Source: Planococcus citri (Eukaryota; Arthropoda; Insecta; Hemiptera; Pseudococcidae). Taken from it: a stretch of 64,000 nt of DNA. Shown piece by piece: positions 13,421 to 25,249 of the stretch (positions within the stretch are counted from its first letter, which is position 1; each line of letters opens with the position of its first letter). The notes beneath the pieces are model-generated. The model was not told where the DNA came from. It made no database searches and saw only the letters and a list, made by a program, of their open reading frames with translations. A program made the translations under genes and the position numbers. The stretch spans positions 60,418,460 to 60,482,459 of the forward strand of contig NC_088678.1 of NCBI RefSeq assembly GCF_950023065.1, given 5' to 3'.

Positions 13421-14590
13421 TATGAATTCTATCGTAAAAATGATCTAATCGGAGACTGAATTAATAGAGATTTTTTTCTTTTTTTGATGGATGTCGTCAA
13501 CTTGAATTTCTCGTTCATCACAGTGACGTATTGTGAGGTACGCGGAAGGATGCATATTCTGTGGCGGATTATTTGAATATGCGAAGATTTTCTTCTAATA
13601 GTAAATAAACGTTAATTTTTTTAATTCGCTGTAAGCAAGACTAGGTATAATTACAAAAAATTAAAAAAATAACTGATTAAAAGTCAATTTCGAAGAAATC
13701 ATTGCAGTGTATTTTCCTAGACGATGATTAATGAAATATAAGAGTAAATTATTTTTGAAATCTTAATAACGAAGAAAAAATTATCATCGAATTGAAAATA
13801 AACAAACGTAACACCAGAATAGGATGAAAATACTCGTACCATGATAATCGAATTTTAACTTATGAAAATTGATCATTATTGTTTTGGTTCTTTATGGAAA
13901 ATTTTTTTAATTTCGTTCTGACACTGATAACGTTATTTTTCAGTAAATTGTTCAACAGAAAATAATTTTATTTCCAAAGGTACCTTATAGGTATGAGGGA
14001 AAAAATCATCTGAGAAAAAAAATGCCCACAAAGGGAATAAGAAACGAATTTCAACGCATTCATCAAAAATAACACAAATTCAACAATGTAATAAGTACGT
14101 ACTGAAAGTCAAAAAAATGACCCCAAAAAAAAAAGAAAATAAAGCTCATTGTCAGACATGAAAAAGAAAACTGAATAAAAAGAAACAAATATCTACCTAA
14201 TCATTCTACCAAAAAAAAATTGAAAAAATAATAAGGTTACCTCAAAAAAATTGATAAATTGCTACTTTTAAAAATGTTACGTTCCTTAGATTTTATTATT
14301 TTCTTTAGTCTCTGGTTATTTCAATAATTTTTTTGATGAGTTAGGAAGCGGGGAGGGGGTAAAAATACTAGATAGATACTCATTCAATCTAACGAATTAC
14401 GCAGCTGAGACTTGAATTTTCAATTTTAGGACTCGAGAAGCTGATATTTTATCAAATAATCACGATGCCTAACAAGCAATGAGAATGCAGTACTTTCAGC
14501 AGGAAAATTTCTTTAAATGTTCCAATTTTATTTTTGGACAGGGAAGGGATTGGATTAAAATTTAATGAGAACAGAATTTTTTTGGGCCCA
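13421..14590. other. AT-rich non-coding stretch
   Basis: Runs of A, AAATT words and low CpG. No repeat boundary, RNA gene or coding exon could be supported. Confidence 0.45.
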
Positions 14591-15320
14591 AATTTTTCAA
14601 TTTCAAAAAAAAAGAAACACCTAAAATTTTGAAAAAATGAAAAAAATCAGGATTTTTGCAATTTTAGCGAAAAACAGAACTTATATAGGCAAACGAAACA
14701 CGAGTAAAAGAGAATGATCGAGAAAAATGCACAAAAATCAGGACTTTTTTTGCGATTTTGGCAAAAAGTAAGATAAGGCTTCAAAAAAATTTTTTGACAT
14801 GTTATTCTTCTATTTTCTAGAAATAGGTAGGTACACAAAAATCAAAAGGTAAAAAAAACGAAATTTTGAAAAATAAAAATGAAAAAATAAATGGAAAATA
14901 ATTTTCAAATCTGATTGAAAAAAAGTGGAAAAAATCTTAAAGATTGACGATTTTTGCAAAAAAAAAAAAAAAAACAGGAAATTTTTAACATTTTGGCACA
15001 ACAGAAAGGCTCTCAATAAATGTTGCCAACTGTATCAATTCGGAGGGGGAGGTGAGAAGAGGCAGAACGAGACAACATTTTCCATTTTTCCAAAAGAAAG
15101 AGAAGAAATGAAAATTCTGAAAAAGCAGGAAAATAAATAGAGAATTTCGAACGAAAAAAATGCAAAACACAAAGATTTTCTGCAATTTTGGCAAAAAGTA
15201 AGATTTTTTTGAAAATTATGGCGTATAAAACTGATGCTTTTGAATTTTTTTTTCCAATGATTCAATTTGAGAAAAGGGAAAAAAACAAGTGGAAATTTAT
15301 TCAAAAATGAGTAAAACTGT
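14590..15320. repeat. Degenerate A-rich tandem repeat
   Basis: AAAAATCAGGAxTTTTTGCxATTTTxGCxAAAAxxAxAA recurs near 14645, 14730, 14950 and 15170, separated by A-rich spacers of varying length. It resembles the other TTTGCCAAAA-type arrays. Open frames on both strands through it are low-complexity Phe/Lys translations. Confidence 0.5.
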
Positions 15321-15370
15321 TTTATGAAATTGTTACAAAAATCAGGACCCGTACAACAATGACCATGCTA

Positions 15371-15588
15371 ATTTCGATGTGAATGTCGACCCATCCACAT
15401 CCGTCACTTTTGGATGCCACATGTCGATGTGAATTTCGACTCTGTGTCGAGCCAATTGTTGATGTAATTGTCGACCAATGTTGATCGGCATTTATGTCGA
15501 CAATTGGCTCGACACAGGGTCAAAATTTACATCGACATGTGGAGTCCAAATGTGACGGATGTGGATAGATCGACATTGGCATCGAAAT
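15371..15588. repeat. Inner palindrome of the CCC-1 element
   Basis: The arms run inward from ATTTCGATGTGAATGTCGAC (left) and its near-complement ending ATCGAAAT (right) to a centre near 15480. Both arms contain CACATCCGTCAC/GTGACGGATGTG and GTGTCGAGCCAATTG/CAATTGGCTCGACAC. It would fold as a long imperfect hairpin about 218 nt long. Confidence 0.75.
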
Positions 15589-15676
15589 TTACGTCAACCT
15601 CCAGCTACGCAACATTGTTAAATTTTAGTTTCAAAATTGAAATTTTTTTCCAAAAATCATTTTCTCTTACACACCT

Positions 15677-15730
15677 AGGTGGCCATTGCTCATGCTGAAA
15701 GCGAAAGCAGCATCAATGCGGAGGCCACCT
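15677..15730 (+). repeat. Compact 54-nt hairpin inside the CCC-1 element
   Basis: AGGTGGCC pairs with GGCCACCT (8 bp), then ATTG/CAAT, then ATGCTG/CAGCAT around a short A/G-rich loop. The bulges are small and asymmetric. The shape is like a short precursor hairpin, but it is smaller than most animal pre-miRNAs. It may simply be a structural or regulatory part of the element. Confidence 0.4.
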
Positions 15731-15837
15731 GCGAGAAATACAGACAGGAAGTCCATATTCAGTATAGTTGAACATTAAACTCTTTATACTGAAAGGTGCA
15801 ATAGGTTATCTAAGAGTACTAAACTAATACATTTTCA

Positions 15838-16008
15838 TGTCGACGACATGTCGATGTTAATGTTGATGTGAAATTCGACATCAACAAATACATCCACAAT
15901 ATTAACCTGATTTTTCAAATTTGAGAAATCTTTGAAAATTTGGTTGATGTTAGTGTCGATGTATTTGTGGACGATCCACTTTCACATCGACATAACATCG
16001 ACAACTCC
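15838..16008. repeat. Second inner palindrome of the CCC-1 element
   Basis: GTCGATGTTAATGTTGATGT on the left and ACATCGACATAACATCGAC on the right are inverted. The arms continue through CAACAAATACATC/GATGTATTTGTGG to an A/T-rich centre near 15920. Together with the palindrome at 15371-15588 this makes the element a chain of hairpins. Confidence 0.6.
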
Positions 16009-16370
16009 AAACTATGGAAAAGTGAATAATTTTATCAAAGCCATTAAAAAAATGTTCTCCCTTCATACAAAGATCATCTTCTCAAATGTTTACTGAGCTT
16101 TTAAACACTGAAACAGAAATTTTAATTCTGAAAAATTGGTCGACATAGTTGTGGATGTAAATTTCGAGCATCGAATTTTACATCAACATGTCGACATCGC
16201 ATGTCAAGGTATCAGAAATAATGAGAAAATGTCGAAAATTTTCATTAACCTGGCTTCTTTACGGACAGAAGATTCCTATTAAATAACTTATTGGTCACTT
16301 TTCCATCATCATGTTGGAAAAAAACGTAGTTGATGTAAATGTCGACGTCGACAATATTGTTGTATGGGGA

Positions 16371-17100
16371 TACATAAGCAAAAAGCAGCTCAAAAGTAGA
16401 GAAAACACTGAAAGCAGTATGTGTATGGAACTTGATTGAAGCTATTTCTATCTCTATTGTGTGACTCATACATTTTGCTACTAAGCACAGCAGGTCTTGA
16501 AATCAATCTGCTAAGGTAAAAAAATCTGCATGAAATGATATTTTGCCCACTTTAAAAATAAATTAGCGTACAAATTACAGAAATTGCATTATACCGTTTG
16601 TTCGGACATAGAAAAATACCAGAATATTTTACAACTGATTTTTTTCAATCAATCAAAAACTCGAATCAGGATGAAATATTCAAAGAAAAGTTTTTAAAGC
16701 ACTTAGCACTTCATTCTGCTATGCGAATAATTAAAAGACACAACATTGTAACCCAAAAATAGATTCAAAAATGAAAAATTACGTCATTTTGATCCAAAAA
16801 AAGAAAAAAAATTAAAAAATAAAAAACACAATTTAATAACTAAACAAACGATAACTTCTGAAAAATTTAATTTAAAAAAATAAATAAATAATAAAAATTC
16901 AAAATATCAAAATATGGGGAATTTTGATAATTTTTGGATTCTAAAACACATTTAAAAATTTTTTTTGCGAATATAATTTAGAAAATCCACGAAAGAATGA
17001 ATTTTTTTACGATAAAAAATAGAAAAAAACAAACTGAAGATGCCCATTTCAACTGAAAATCACATCATCTAGATAAAAACCATATCCACCCAATACTCAA
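16371..17100. other. AT-rich stretch, nothing definable
   Basis: A-tract-rich sequence with almost no CpG. No exon, RNA gene or element boundary seen. Confidence 0.45.
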
Positions 17101-17725
17101 AAAATTCTAACCTGCACCATCATTGAAATATTTAGAACCCTCACAACCCTCACACACTGACACACAATTCCACCAACATCTCCATTACACTCAGCTTCTT
17201 CACCGTTATCGACGCATTCGACTTTCGAGCCATCTTTTCCAAGACCAAGACCCTTCGTCAGTTCATACCGTTTACATAAATCGAGCTCAGGGCAATCTTA
17301 ACGATTAGACGACCTCTACCCTTCTTACTATAACTACAGTTACATCAACGTGTATTAGTCAATTTCACTAAATCGATAGATATAACCACACGAACACAAT
17401 CAGATGATTAAATTCTTTCACAAAATCTTCATTCATTCTTCTTCTCGCTAATATCGTGTAATATCATCAAGTAGGTAGCAAACCAACTAACATTCAAGAT
17501 ACTCCACTATTATAAATTTCATCTCCTATGGTCACATCTACCTACATACATATACACAGAAGAGGAAGACAAGTAGCAGATTAGGAACACAGCGTAGATG
17601 GCTAGAAATATTGTCATCGTAAAATACCAATACGCAGATTAAACCAATCCGCACAGAGTTGATAAGTTTTTCCCACAATTTGAATTGAGCAGAAACTAGA
17701 AAGTAGGTTTGGTACATTATAAACT

Positions 17726-17790
17726 TATCGATAAGGTGACAAAGAGACTTTTACCCAATGTCGGAAATTGTCGTGCAAGCTTTATCGATA
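17726..17790. promoter_or_regulatory. Pair of TATCGATA (DRE/BEAF-type) sites
   Basis: Exact TATCGATA octamers lie at 17726-17733 and 17783-17790, 57 bp apart. Each sits in a longer palindrome, CTTATCGATAAG and AGCTTTATCGATAAGCT-like. In Drosophila this octamer is the DRE bound by DREF and overlaps the BEAF-32 insulator motif, usually near housekeeping promoters and domain borders. That role here is inference. A third exact site is at 29483-29490. Confidence 0.4.
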
Positions 17791-19640
17791 AGCTGCTTTC
17801 ATTTATAAATTAGAGTTATGTATTATTGCAGCAACGTCGACGACGACGATGGGTGATGGAATTTACATACAGTTTCAATATCGACTTCCAATGTAAACAA
17901 TTAATTATCTCTACGAGTCTTTTGCATGAGTAAAGTGTGATTGAAACGACGACGACCAAGTTGACTGGGACAAAGTACATGGATAGAACGACGACGTGAT
18001 TACTTCAAAATACACGTGTGATTATGTTTACTATAATATGATTGATTTATAGTTTATTACTATAAATTCTGATGTAATTACCGAGTAAATTAGAACACAC
18101 TCGAACGCTGATTTTCTTCTGTATAGCACCGAAAGATCGACGACAACGAATACGAAATCCAAAGCTACCGGTAAAAGGGATCGTTTTACAGAAGAATCAC
18201 AACAAACACGAATTCGACTATTCCTATTCGTATCTTCGGCGATGGCATCGTAAATTTCGACGACTCTAATCTGTACTCGCGAAGCTTCGAACGTGTGTTT
18301 TTCCAAACACGCTATAAAAATTCGTAATGCATAACTCGTAAACTAACACCATTTCGGTTCGTACGTAAAAATACATACTCATAACAAGAAAAAATTTCCA
18401 CACTAACCTATAATCTTTGCTTGTGCGACCCAAGACGACAACGTCGTTCGTATTTCCACGTGTATTCGAGTATACATACAAGCAGAAGCACGGCCACGAA
18501 AAGAAGAGAAACAAACCGTCCATAAATTCTATAATTCCATGTAATCCGGCTCGATTCATCGTTTACTCGATGAATTTTAATTATCGACCATCATTGAACA
18601 TGAACACGAATTTACGATCGTTTCGAAACACCTTTTTTTTTTTAGTTTAGCGTACATATAACCAGTTGGAATGACCATTTTTCAATGTGTTAAATATCCA
18701 CATCCACCAACACTTACGCGATTCCATTCATAAATCTAAATTCGACAACGATTACATTTACGTTAATCTTTTCTAAATACTCGTATTCTTTGAAAAAGAA
18801 TTACTTCATAATTATTATTTCAACATCGAACGAAATTAATTACTAATTTATTATTCAAACAACGAGTTTTTACGAAAACACTTCACTAGTTCACTAACAC
18901 GTACAATACGTACATGAAAAATGGCCAATGGTCAGTTTTCCAAAAATCACAGACTCGAAAGGGTGGGAACGGGAACGGAACTCAAACACATGAGGAGGGT
19001 GCTGAGTATACGTCACGTCACGGTTTTTAATTACTTTTTTATTTTTTATTATTTTTTTTGCATTGATAAATTTTTTTTTTTATAATCGCGTTGGTAATGG
19101 TAATTTACACAAGTTGCCATATTTTGGAAAATCATCAAATTAGGGTCATCCTACACTGTCAAGAAACAAAGACGATGAATAATTTCTGAAACCAAGATCG
19201 ATCGAAAAACAATCGACGGCAAATTAATTAACGAAAACGTCAATCATCGAATAACCTATCTAGAGTTACACAATGTCATTTATTTCGTTTTTCGAGTACG
19301 TACTCAACGATTAAGAATTGAATAATTAAACGAACGTTAATATTTCCATTATTTTCGAGCATCTAATTGATCAAAGGTAGGTATCTATTTATTCGGCGAT
19401 TTGACAAATATCAAATACCTATCTAATATCTTACGTCAAATTTGATAATGATACCGCGAAATGAGACACGAACAGAAGCACATGTTTGTGATAACTTGTC
19501 GTTCTCTTATCACTCAACCGCTCTCAAGATTCGAATAACGGATACCTTTCTACAGGTACAAACACGATAGCTCTAGCTCATCACTTCACTTCCCAAATGC
19601 ACAAACCGCGATCGGGGTATAAAAAATAATAATAACTCAC

Positions 19641-20014
19641 CCTAGTTTAGCTTTCCAGCTTCTGGAACCAGATCAATGGTTGATAGAAGAATATTCACAA
19701 CAAACAATAATATTATGTAATAAATTATCCAACGAAACCGACAATGATGACGGTTTTTTCAATAAACAACACGAATTATAAAAACAATCAACAACACAAG
19801 TAAATATCAAATAAATTAATTTTTAAAAAAATGTATAACAACCGCGCGTAATTTTAAAAATCACTCATCAACGATTCATTAACAAGATAGGTATTAAAAA
19901 TTGTTTGAAAAACTACAACTCCGAAAAATAATCATTTGGCGCGAAATTGTGAACGAGTACACCGAGAACACGGCTGAAAAACGCACCGATAGCTAAGCCA
20001 GTTAGTTAGAAACT
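19641..20014 (-). other. Candidate 5' UTR exon with initiator and splice donor
   Basis: On the minus strand TCAGTT (initiator consensus) gives a possible start at 20014. At +28 to +32 is GGTGC, which matches the downstream promoter element consensus RGWYV at four of five positions. The following 370 nt are U-rich, contain few ATGs and no long open frame, and end in CTAGG|GTGAGT, a strong donor at 19640-19635. All three signals are seen directly. That they form one exon of a leftward-reading gene is inference, and no downstream exon was identified. Confidence 0.3.
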
Positions 20015-20960
20015 GAGTAAAAGAAACGGCTATGCGGCGGTCAGTGTATGTAGTCAACGTCCGTTTATTTCAGACAAACTCGAAAAAGCAAAAAAGGGAG
20101 GACGCAGGGCTAAAAACGATCCTCAGACGAGTTTCACGTAAAAATTTAACTATCATCGAAGTAGGTAACACACGCGCAAATTTTTTCTTTTTGCAAAAAA
20201 ATGTACACCAAAAAAGCCAGCACCGAACGATGAAAAAAATTTAAAAATTTTATTACATCGGTGTAAAAAAAATAAAAACAAACATATTTTAATAAATAGG
20301 TAGGTACCTATTCGACACAAGGCGCCCGCGCCACCGCGTACATAATTACGAAATATTACTTAAATTCTGTACAAACAAGTCGTCGTGTTAATACACAGCA
20401 CTAACTTGAAATGTTTCGGACTCCAGACTAAATTAGAAGCACGGACAGTACGTACATTACAAACACAACTCGACACAGCGGTGTATCCCCTAGCGTCCTC
20501 CTGCTACAGTAATACCTTCTCTTCTCTCGCCCCTTCGTCACCGGCGCGATAGAATTAATTACGGAAAATGAGCGTGTGTAAGTACGACGCGCCGACCAGA
20601 AGAAGGGGGTACTTTTAATTCCATTTTCGATCTCTGTCTAGCTCAACAAGAGCACAGAACCGCGGAGCAGGAGCCGCGAGCCGCGGACCGCGTGGTGATT
20701 AGCAAGAGGTGGTACTTTCATCTCTTCGACGCTCATTCCCGCCTCCTCCACTTCTTTGTTTAAGGCGGCGTTTACACGTTTTATTTGGTCTTGGTCGGCT
20801 CTTCAAGTATACCAGTGTGTACTATGCTTTACACTATTGTTTTTACTTCGTCTCACATACCTAAATATAAGCTTTCATACCAACACACAGAGCTCGATAC
20901 TCTCAACTTTACTGCTTTCTAAGCGAACTTCGTATCTGTCTGTATAGGTCCATCTTCTAC

Positions 20961-22660
20961 CAGCTATCGGAATTTTCAATCATGCAAAATCGTGTCTCTC
21001 ATTTGAACCGAAATATTCCTCAGATTATTAATTAATCTGTAACAAATGAAACCACCCAACGTTATTACTTACACCGTATCAATCGTTATCTTATCGTAAA
21101 TTATATTTATTTCAAGTTGAATTCGAACGACAATAGAATTATCAATTCTTTAATTTCAATTCGTGTAAATTTTTCCACTTCGACGACAATCTCTCATTGC
21201 GATAGAACAATTAACCATGTAACTACAACCTCTATAGATTTTTATTTTATTCAATATCTCGCATCGTGTTCGAGGAATTTTCCAACTTGCCTGAAAACCA
21301 CAACGAGATGTTAGCTCAGCGATAAGATGTTCGAAAAAAAAGAACACTATATTTACCACATGTTACATCGTTACTATTACTCCTTTCTTCTCCACTCATC
21401 CTTTGATACAATATAAATGACAAAATGTTGCAAGCTAAATTGTTTTAAATTAGTTTTATTTGAATTAAAAATTGAAAACGAGTCACTATACTCAGATACC
21501 TACCAATGAACTTCTGGTTTTTTAGAATCCACTCGCATATGCATTACATACTTTGTACGTATGGCGTAGAATCTCTTCTTTCTCAGTTCTCTTCATTTGC
21601 TTATCCCAGGTGTAATCTTGAACAAAATGTGTTTGATTAATGTTGCCTAATATCGAGCATTAAATAGTAGTCTGATGATCGAAGTCTTTTTTTTTTTTTT
21701 TTTTTTTTTTTCTAATAATGAAATCATCAAATTGCTACCGCATTATCGAGTTTTGAATTATTTACATTAGATAAGAGTTCCACTAAATGAGAGGACACAT
21801 TTTTCGGTAATTTTTAAAATCACCGCCTGTATTTGGATAGAGATGTTACGATAGTTATACTCTCGACCACTTATTTTATCTACCTATTTTGAGTCAATAA
21901 GAACGAGAAGCTGAATCTACGATTTCTTGGAATTGATATAGGTATGGAATGATTTAAATGAAAAAAAAAAAAAAAAAAATGAATATTTTATACGACACCT
22001 AGTTACACATTTGACATTATTGATAGTAGAAAATATTAAGATCAAGTTCTTTCAACCCTTCAAACATCTGGATTGAAATGAAAAAGTAACTCTTACCTAG
22101 GTACCTTCATACGTAGATTCAAATTCCTGGATATGGACTAAGTTTTGGAAAGAGATCATCGAGAAGTGAAGATGAGATATCGGATCGATTTTTAATTTTA
22201 TTCTTTTATGTTGAGCAAAGATGGAATTTTTTAAAAGTTTTACACCTGTTTTAATTATTTTATTGCTTCACTTACTTGAATTTCAAAGAAAGAAGGGAAA
22301 AGGGGTGTACCTAGAATGATGAATGAATTCTAATAAAGTACACGTTGAATGTTCTCACTTCTTCTGATGTTCTGAAGAATCTCTAAAATAAATTAACATG
22401 TAATAAAATTATAAGAATAAGTATCTTGAGCAATATACCTAGAAAAAAGTTTCATTTTTATTAAAAAAAAATGACGTGACTTACTCTAATACCTATTACC
22501 TACCAATTGTTTCAGTTTCTCAACGAAATATCTACTCATCGCCAATGAAAATGTTTCAGTTTCAGGGACCCGCCAAACTCGATCATTAGTCATCAATCAA
22601 GAAACAAGATTACTTGAACCTGGGGAGCTCTGGAACATGTATCAATTTCAAGTATTTATT
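20961..22660. other. AT-rich non-coding stretch with a 25-nt T run
   Basis: Contains a T25 run at 21687-21711 and an A run at about 21960-21980, with otherwise unremarkable AT-rich sequence. The T25 or A run could mark the tail of a retro-element, but no flanking duplication or element body was found. Confidence 0.4.
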
Positions 22661-22664
22661 TTTT

Positions 22665-23668
22665 CCGGATGGATCGCGAGAAAAAAATGTTGGAGGATTT
22701 TGACAAAATTCAGTGGAAATCTTAAATTTGAGTTGAAATTCGCTCAGAGATTTTTTTCAGCTCCGGAGGTATCCCTGGAGGGGAGATATGAGTTCTCGAA
22801 GAGTGGGAATTTTCAAAAAAAAACGTGTTTTTTTCACTCTAGCTTCTATATTCCAACTTATTTTGGGAAAAATATCCCAGTTTCAAAAAATATCTAGTAA
22901 GTATTTCAGATTCTGCGTCGATCTTGAGCATTGCCATCAAAATCCAAGATCTTTTTAGGGTTCTGAACTTCTAGTAAGCAGTTGACATTTTTCAAATTGC
23001 TTATTTTTGGGTAAATTTGTGTTTTGAAAATTTTTTCTTCTCAAATATTTCACATTTATTAAGCCAAAAAACCAAAATACATCCTTTCTGATCGTGGGGA
23101 AATATTTTGAAATTCAGTGGTGCCCAATTTTTTTTTTATCATTATTGCCAACTATTTCAAAAATCTGAAAAAATTTAATTTGAAATTCGCAATAATGACC
23201 AAAAATTTGGCACCACTGAATTCCAAAATATTTCCCCACGATCAGAAAAGATGTATTTTGAATTTTGATGTTTTGGCTCAATTAATGTGAAATGGTTGAG
23301 AATAAAAAATTTTCAAAGCACGAATTTACTCAAAATAAACGATTTGCAAATTTTCAACCGCTCACTAAAACCCTAAAAAAGGTCTGAGATTTTGATGGCA
23401 ATGACCTTTGAACTTGGGTCGACGCATGAATCTCAAGTAGGCACCATCATTTGGAATTGGATTATTTTTCCCAAAACAGGCTGGGAAGAGCTAGAGCGAA
23501 AAAAACATGTTTTTTTCCCTCAAAAATACCCCCTCTTTGAGGATCCTTATCTCCCTCCAGGAGCAATTCTGGAACCAGATTTTTTTCTGAGTGACTTTTA
23601 ACTCAAAATGAAAGCCTCTACTGAATTTGGTCAAAATCTTTCACATTTTTTTTTCGAGCTCTACCCTG
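22665..23668. repeat. Long inverted repeat 1 (about 1.0 kb)
   Basis: Two arms of about 470 bp are centred near 23167. Shared blocks in mirrored order include CAGTGGTGCC / GGCACCACTG, GATCGTGGGGAAATATTTT / its complement, TTGCCATCAAAATC / GATTTTGATGGCAA, ACGTGTTTTTTTCACTCTAGCT / AGCTAGAGCGAAAAAAACATG in part, and TTGACAAAATTCAGTGG / CTACTGAATTTGGTCAAA. The arms are about 80% alike by eye. Open frames at 22637-22897 and 23392-23601 are only translations of the arms. A single-arm relative lies near 55738-55990, so it belongs to a dispersed family. Confidence 0.75.
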
Positions 23669-23699
23669 AACACAACCTGGTAAAACTTCAAATATTTCA

Positions 23700-25245
23700 A
23701 CTCCAATTGAAGTGATAGCTCTGAGAACCAACGCCCAAGGATCGAACCACTAAATCAGTCAATTTCATACAAGCCCTAAATCTAAAATATCGCGATCCTG
23801 CATTCTCATCCAAGCATAGTTCACTGGATCAATTTTGAAATCCTCGGAATTCTTTTCTCCAATTTACTTCGCACCTATCTCGTATCCTTCATCTAATCCT
23901 CCCTGATAACTTGCCCTATCCTCTTAGCACCTTCTCACCTCTCAACTCTCAGAACTTCTCTTCCTACCTTATAAATCACAACCTCTGAGCCTCGCGTCAC
24001 TCATTAGCATCTTGTAAACGCAACCTACAACGTGATTCTGTGTCTTTGATTACTTTAGCAAAAGAAGGGGAAAAACAATAGCACGTATGACCAAACTATA
24101 CGTAGCACAGAGTAGGTATACACGGTGTAGACTTACAGTATCTCTCATTTAGGGTCCACTTTTGCTTATTACTCTTCCCTCGCATGAGCAACTGCCTCCG
24201 GTATCCCCTAACCTCCATCGCTGATGCACATCTCATTATGCACATAATAAGAACCAGAATGTAAACCTCGAGTTCGCGTCCAATCACAGCCTTAAAATTA
24301 TATCATTGTTCTTAAGAATGGTACAAGCCACTCCCATGCTGTTTATCGTACCTACCTGTGTACACAGTGTGTATATTCTTTCTGCAAGTACACAGCATAC
24401 CTTCTTCCTACCTTACCTCTCACATCGCTGCTGTGCGTTGTTTTATATACAGTAAACGCAATTATACATTCATTATGTCGGGGTATAGGTAAGGTAAAGC
24501 AAAACAAAAACGTATCCAGACGAACCTAAACCAGCGTTTAAATTATCCGTATCTTTGACTTTGAAATTTCGTACAGCGTGATGAATTAATTAAAATCGCT
24601 TAGGAACTCGCGAGCTGGCTTGAGATATATTTAAATTTTATCTCGTGTATATTATACGACAGCAGCAATAACAACAACAACGAAAACGAAAACGACGACG
24701 TCGACGATGACTGTAGCGGCGTTGCTGAAGGCGATCGAAATTCAACGTTGATTTATTAACACGGCGACGATCGCGTCTTTGGAATAAATTATCGCGCAGA
24801 TACCTACTATTTTATGATACAGTTCCGATTTACATAAAATTTTATTTCCAATTGATGATCCAATAAATATATTTTGCTGGGCTGAGGCATCACAGATTGG
24901 GAAATTGTCTTAATTATGGGTCACAACATCATCTATAACAAGAGGTAGAATTTTTTCAATGAAATGTTGCAGCGAGTCACACCTGGTGCAGGAAGTTGCA
25001 ACTTGTAAGGTTATGAAGTATCTGATCCAATCCTCTAGATTTTTGAATGAGATAGATTTCGATTTGAAGCAGGAATAATGAATCTTGGAGCTGAAAAATC
25101 TGCAGTCTTGGTTGGGATCAGATGAGGCTCGGGATCAGATGAGGCTCTGGATCATGAACAATCAATCAGGATTAGAGGGCACAAATTAATGATAGACTAG
25201 AAGAGGGCCTACTGGTTCAAATTCAACGAGAATATTTTTAGGTAT
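23700..25245. other. Mixed AT-rich/CpG stretch, no gene seen
   Basis: 24100-24800 has more CpG plus CAA/CGA simple sequence (AACAACAACAACGAAAACG near 24671 and CGACGACGTCGACGATG). 25080-25160 has a short duplication of GGATCAGATGAGGCTC. No exon or RNA gene recognised. Confidence 0.45.
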
Positions 25246-25249
25246 CATA

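Larger units (their letters stand above)
15348..16368 (+). mobile_element. Non-autonomous TIR element, family CCC-1 (copy 1, 1021 bp)
   Basis: The left end CCCGTACAACAAT and the right end ATTGTTGTATGGG are inverted with one mismatch. The dinucleotide GA lies on both sides (15346-15347 and 16369-16370), a possible 2-bp target duplication. The interior is full of TCGACAT/ATGTCGA words and two inner palindromes. The right 180 bp is closely similar, in reverse orientation, to the left end of the copy at 52561-53061, which confirms a dispersed family. No transposase frame is present. The class is not certain: CCC ends with a 2-bp duplication do not fit hAT, mariner or piggyBac. Confidence 0.75.
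17101..20960. other. CpG-rich block, candidate promoter region
   Basis: This is one of the most CpG- and GC-rich intervals. It contains the paired TATCGATA sites, CACGTG/GTCACGTCACG words near 19010, GC-rich sequence at 20480-20700 including CCGCGGAGCAGG and GAGCCGCGGACCGCG, and the candidate minus-strand first exon. No protein-coding exon is recognised. Its features fit the 5' region of a gene whose body lies elsewhere, reading leftward. Confidence 0.4.
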
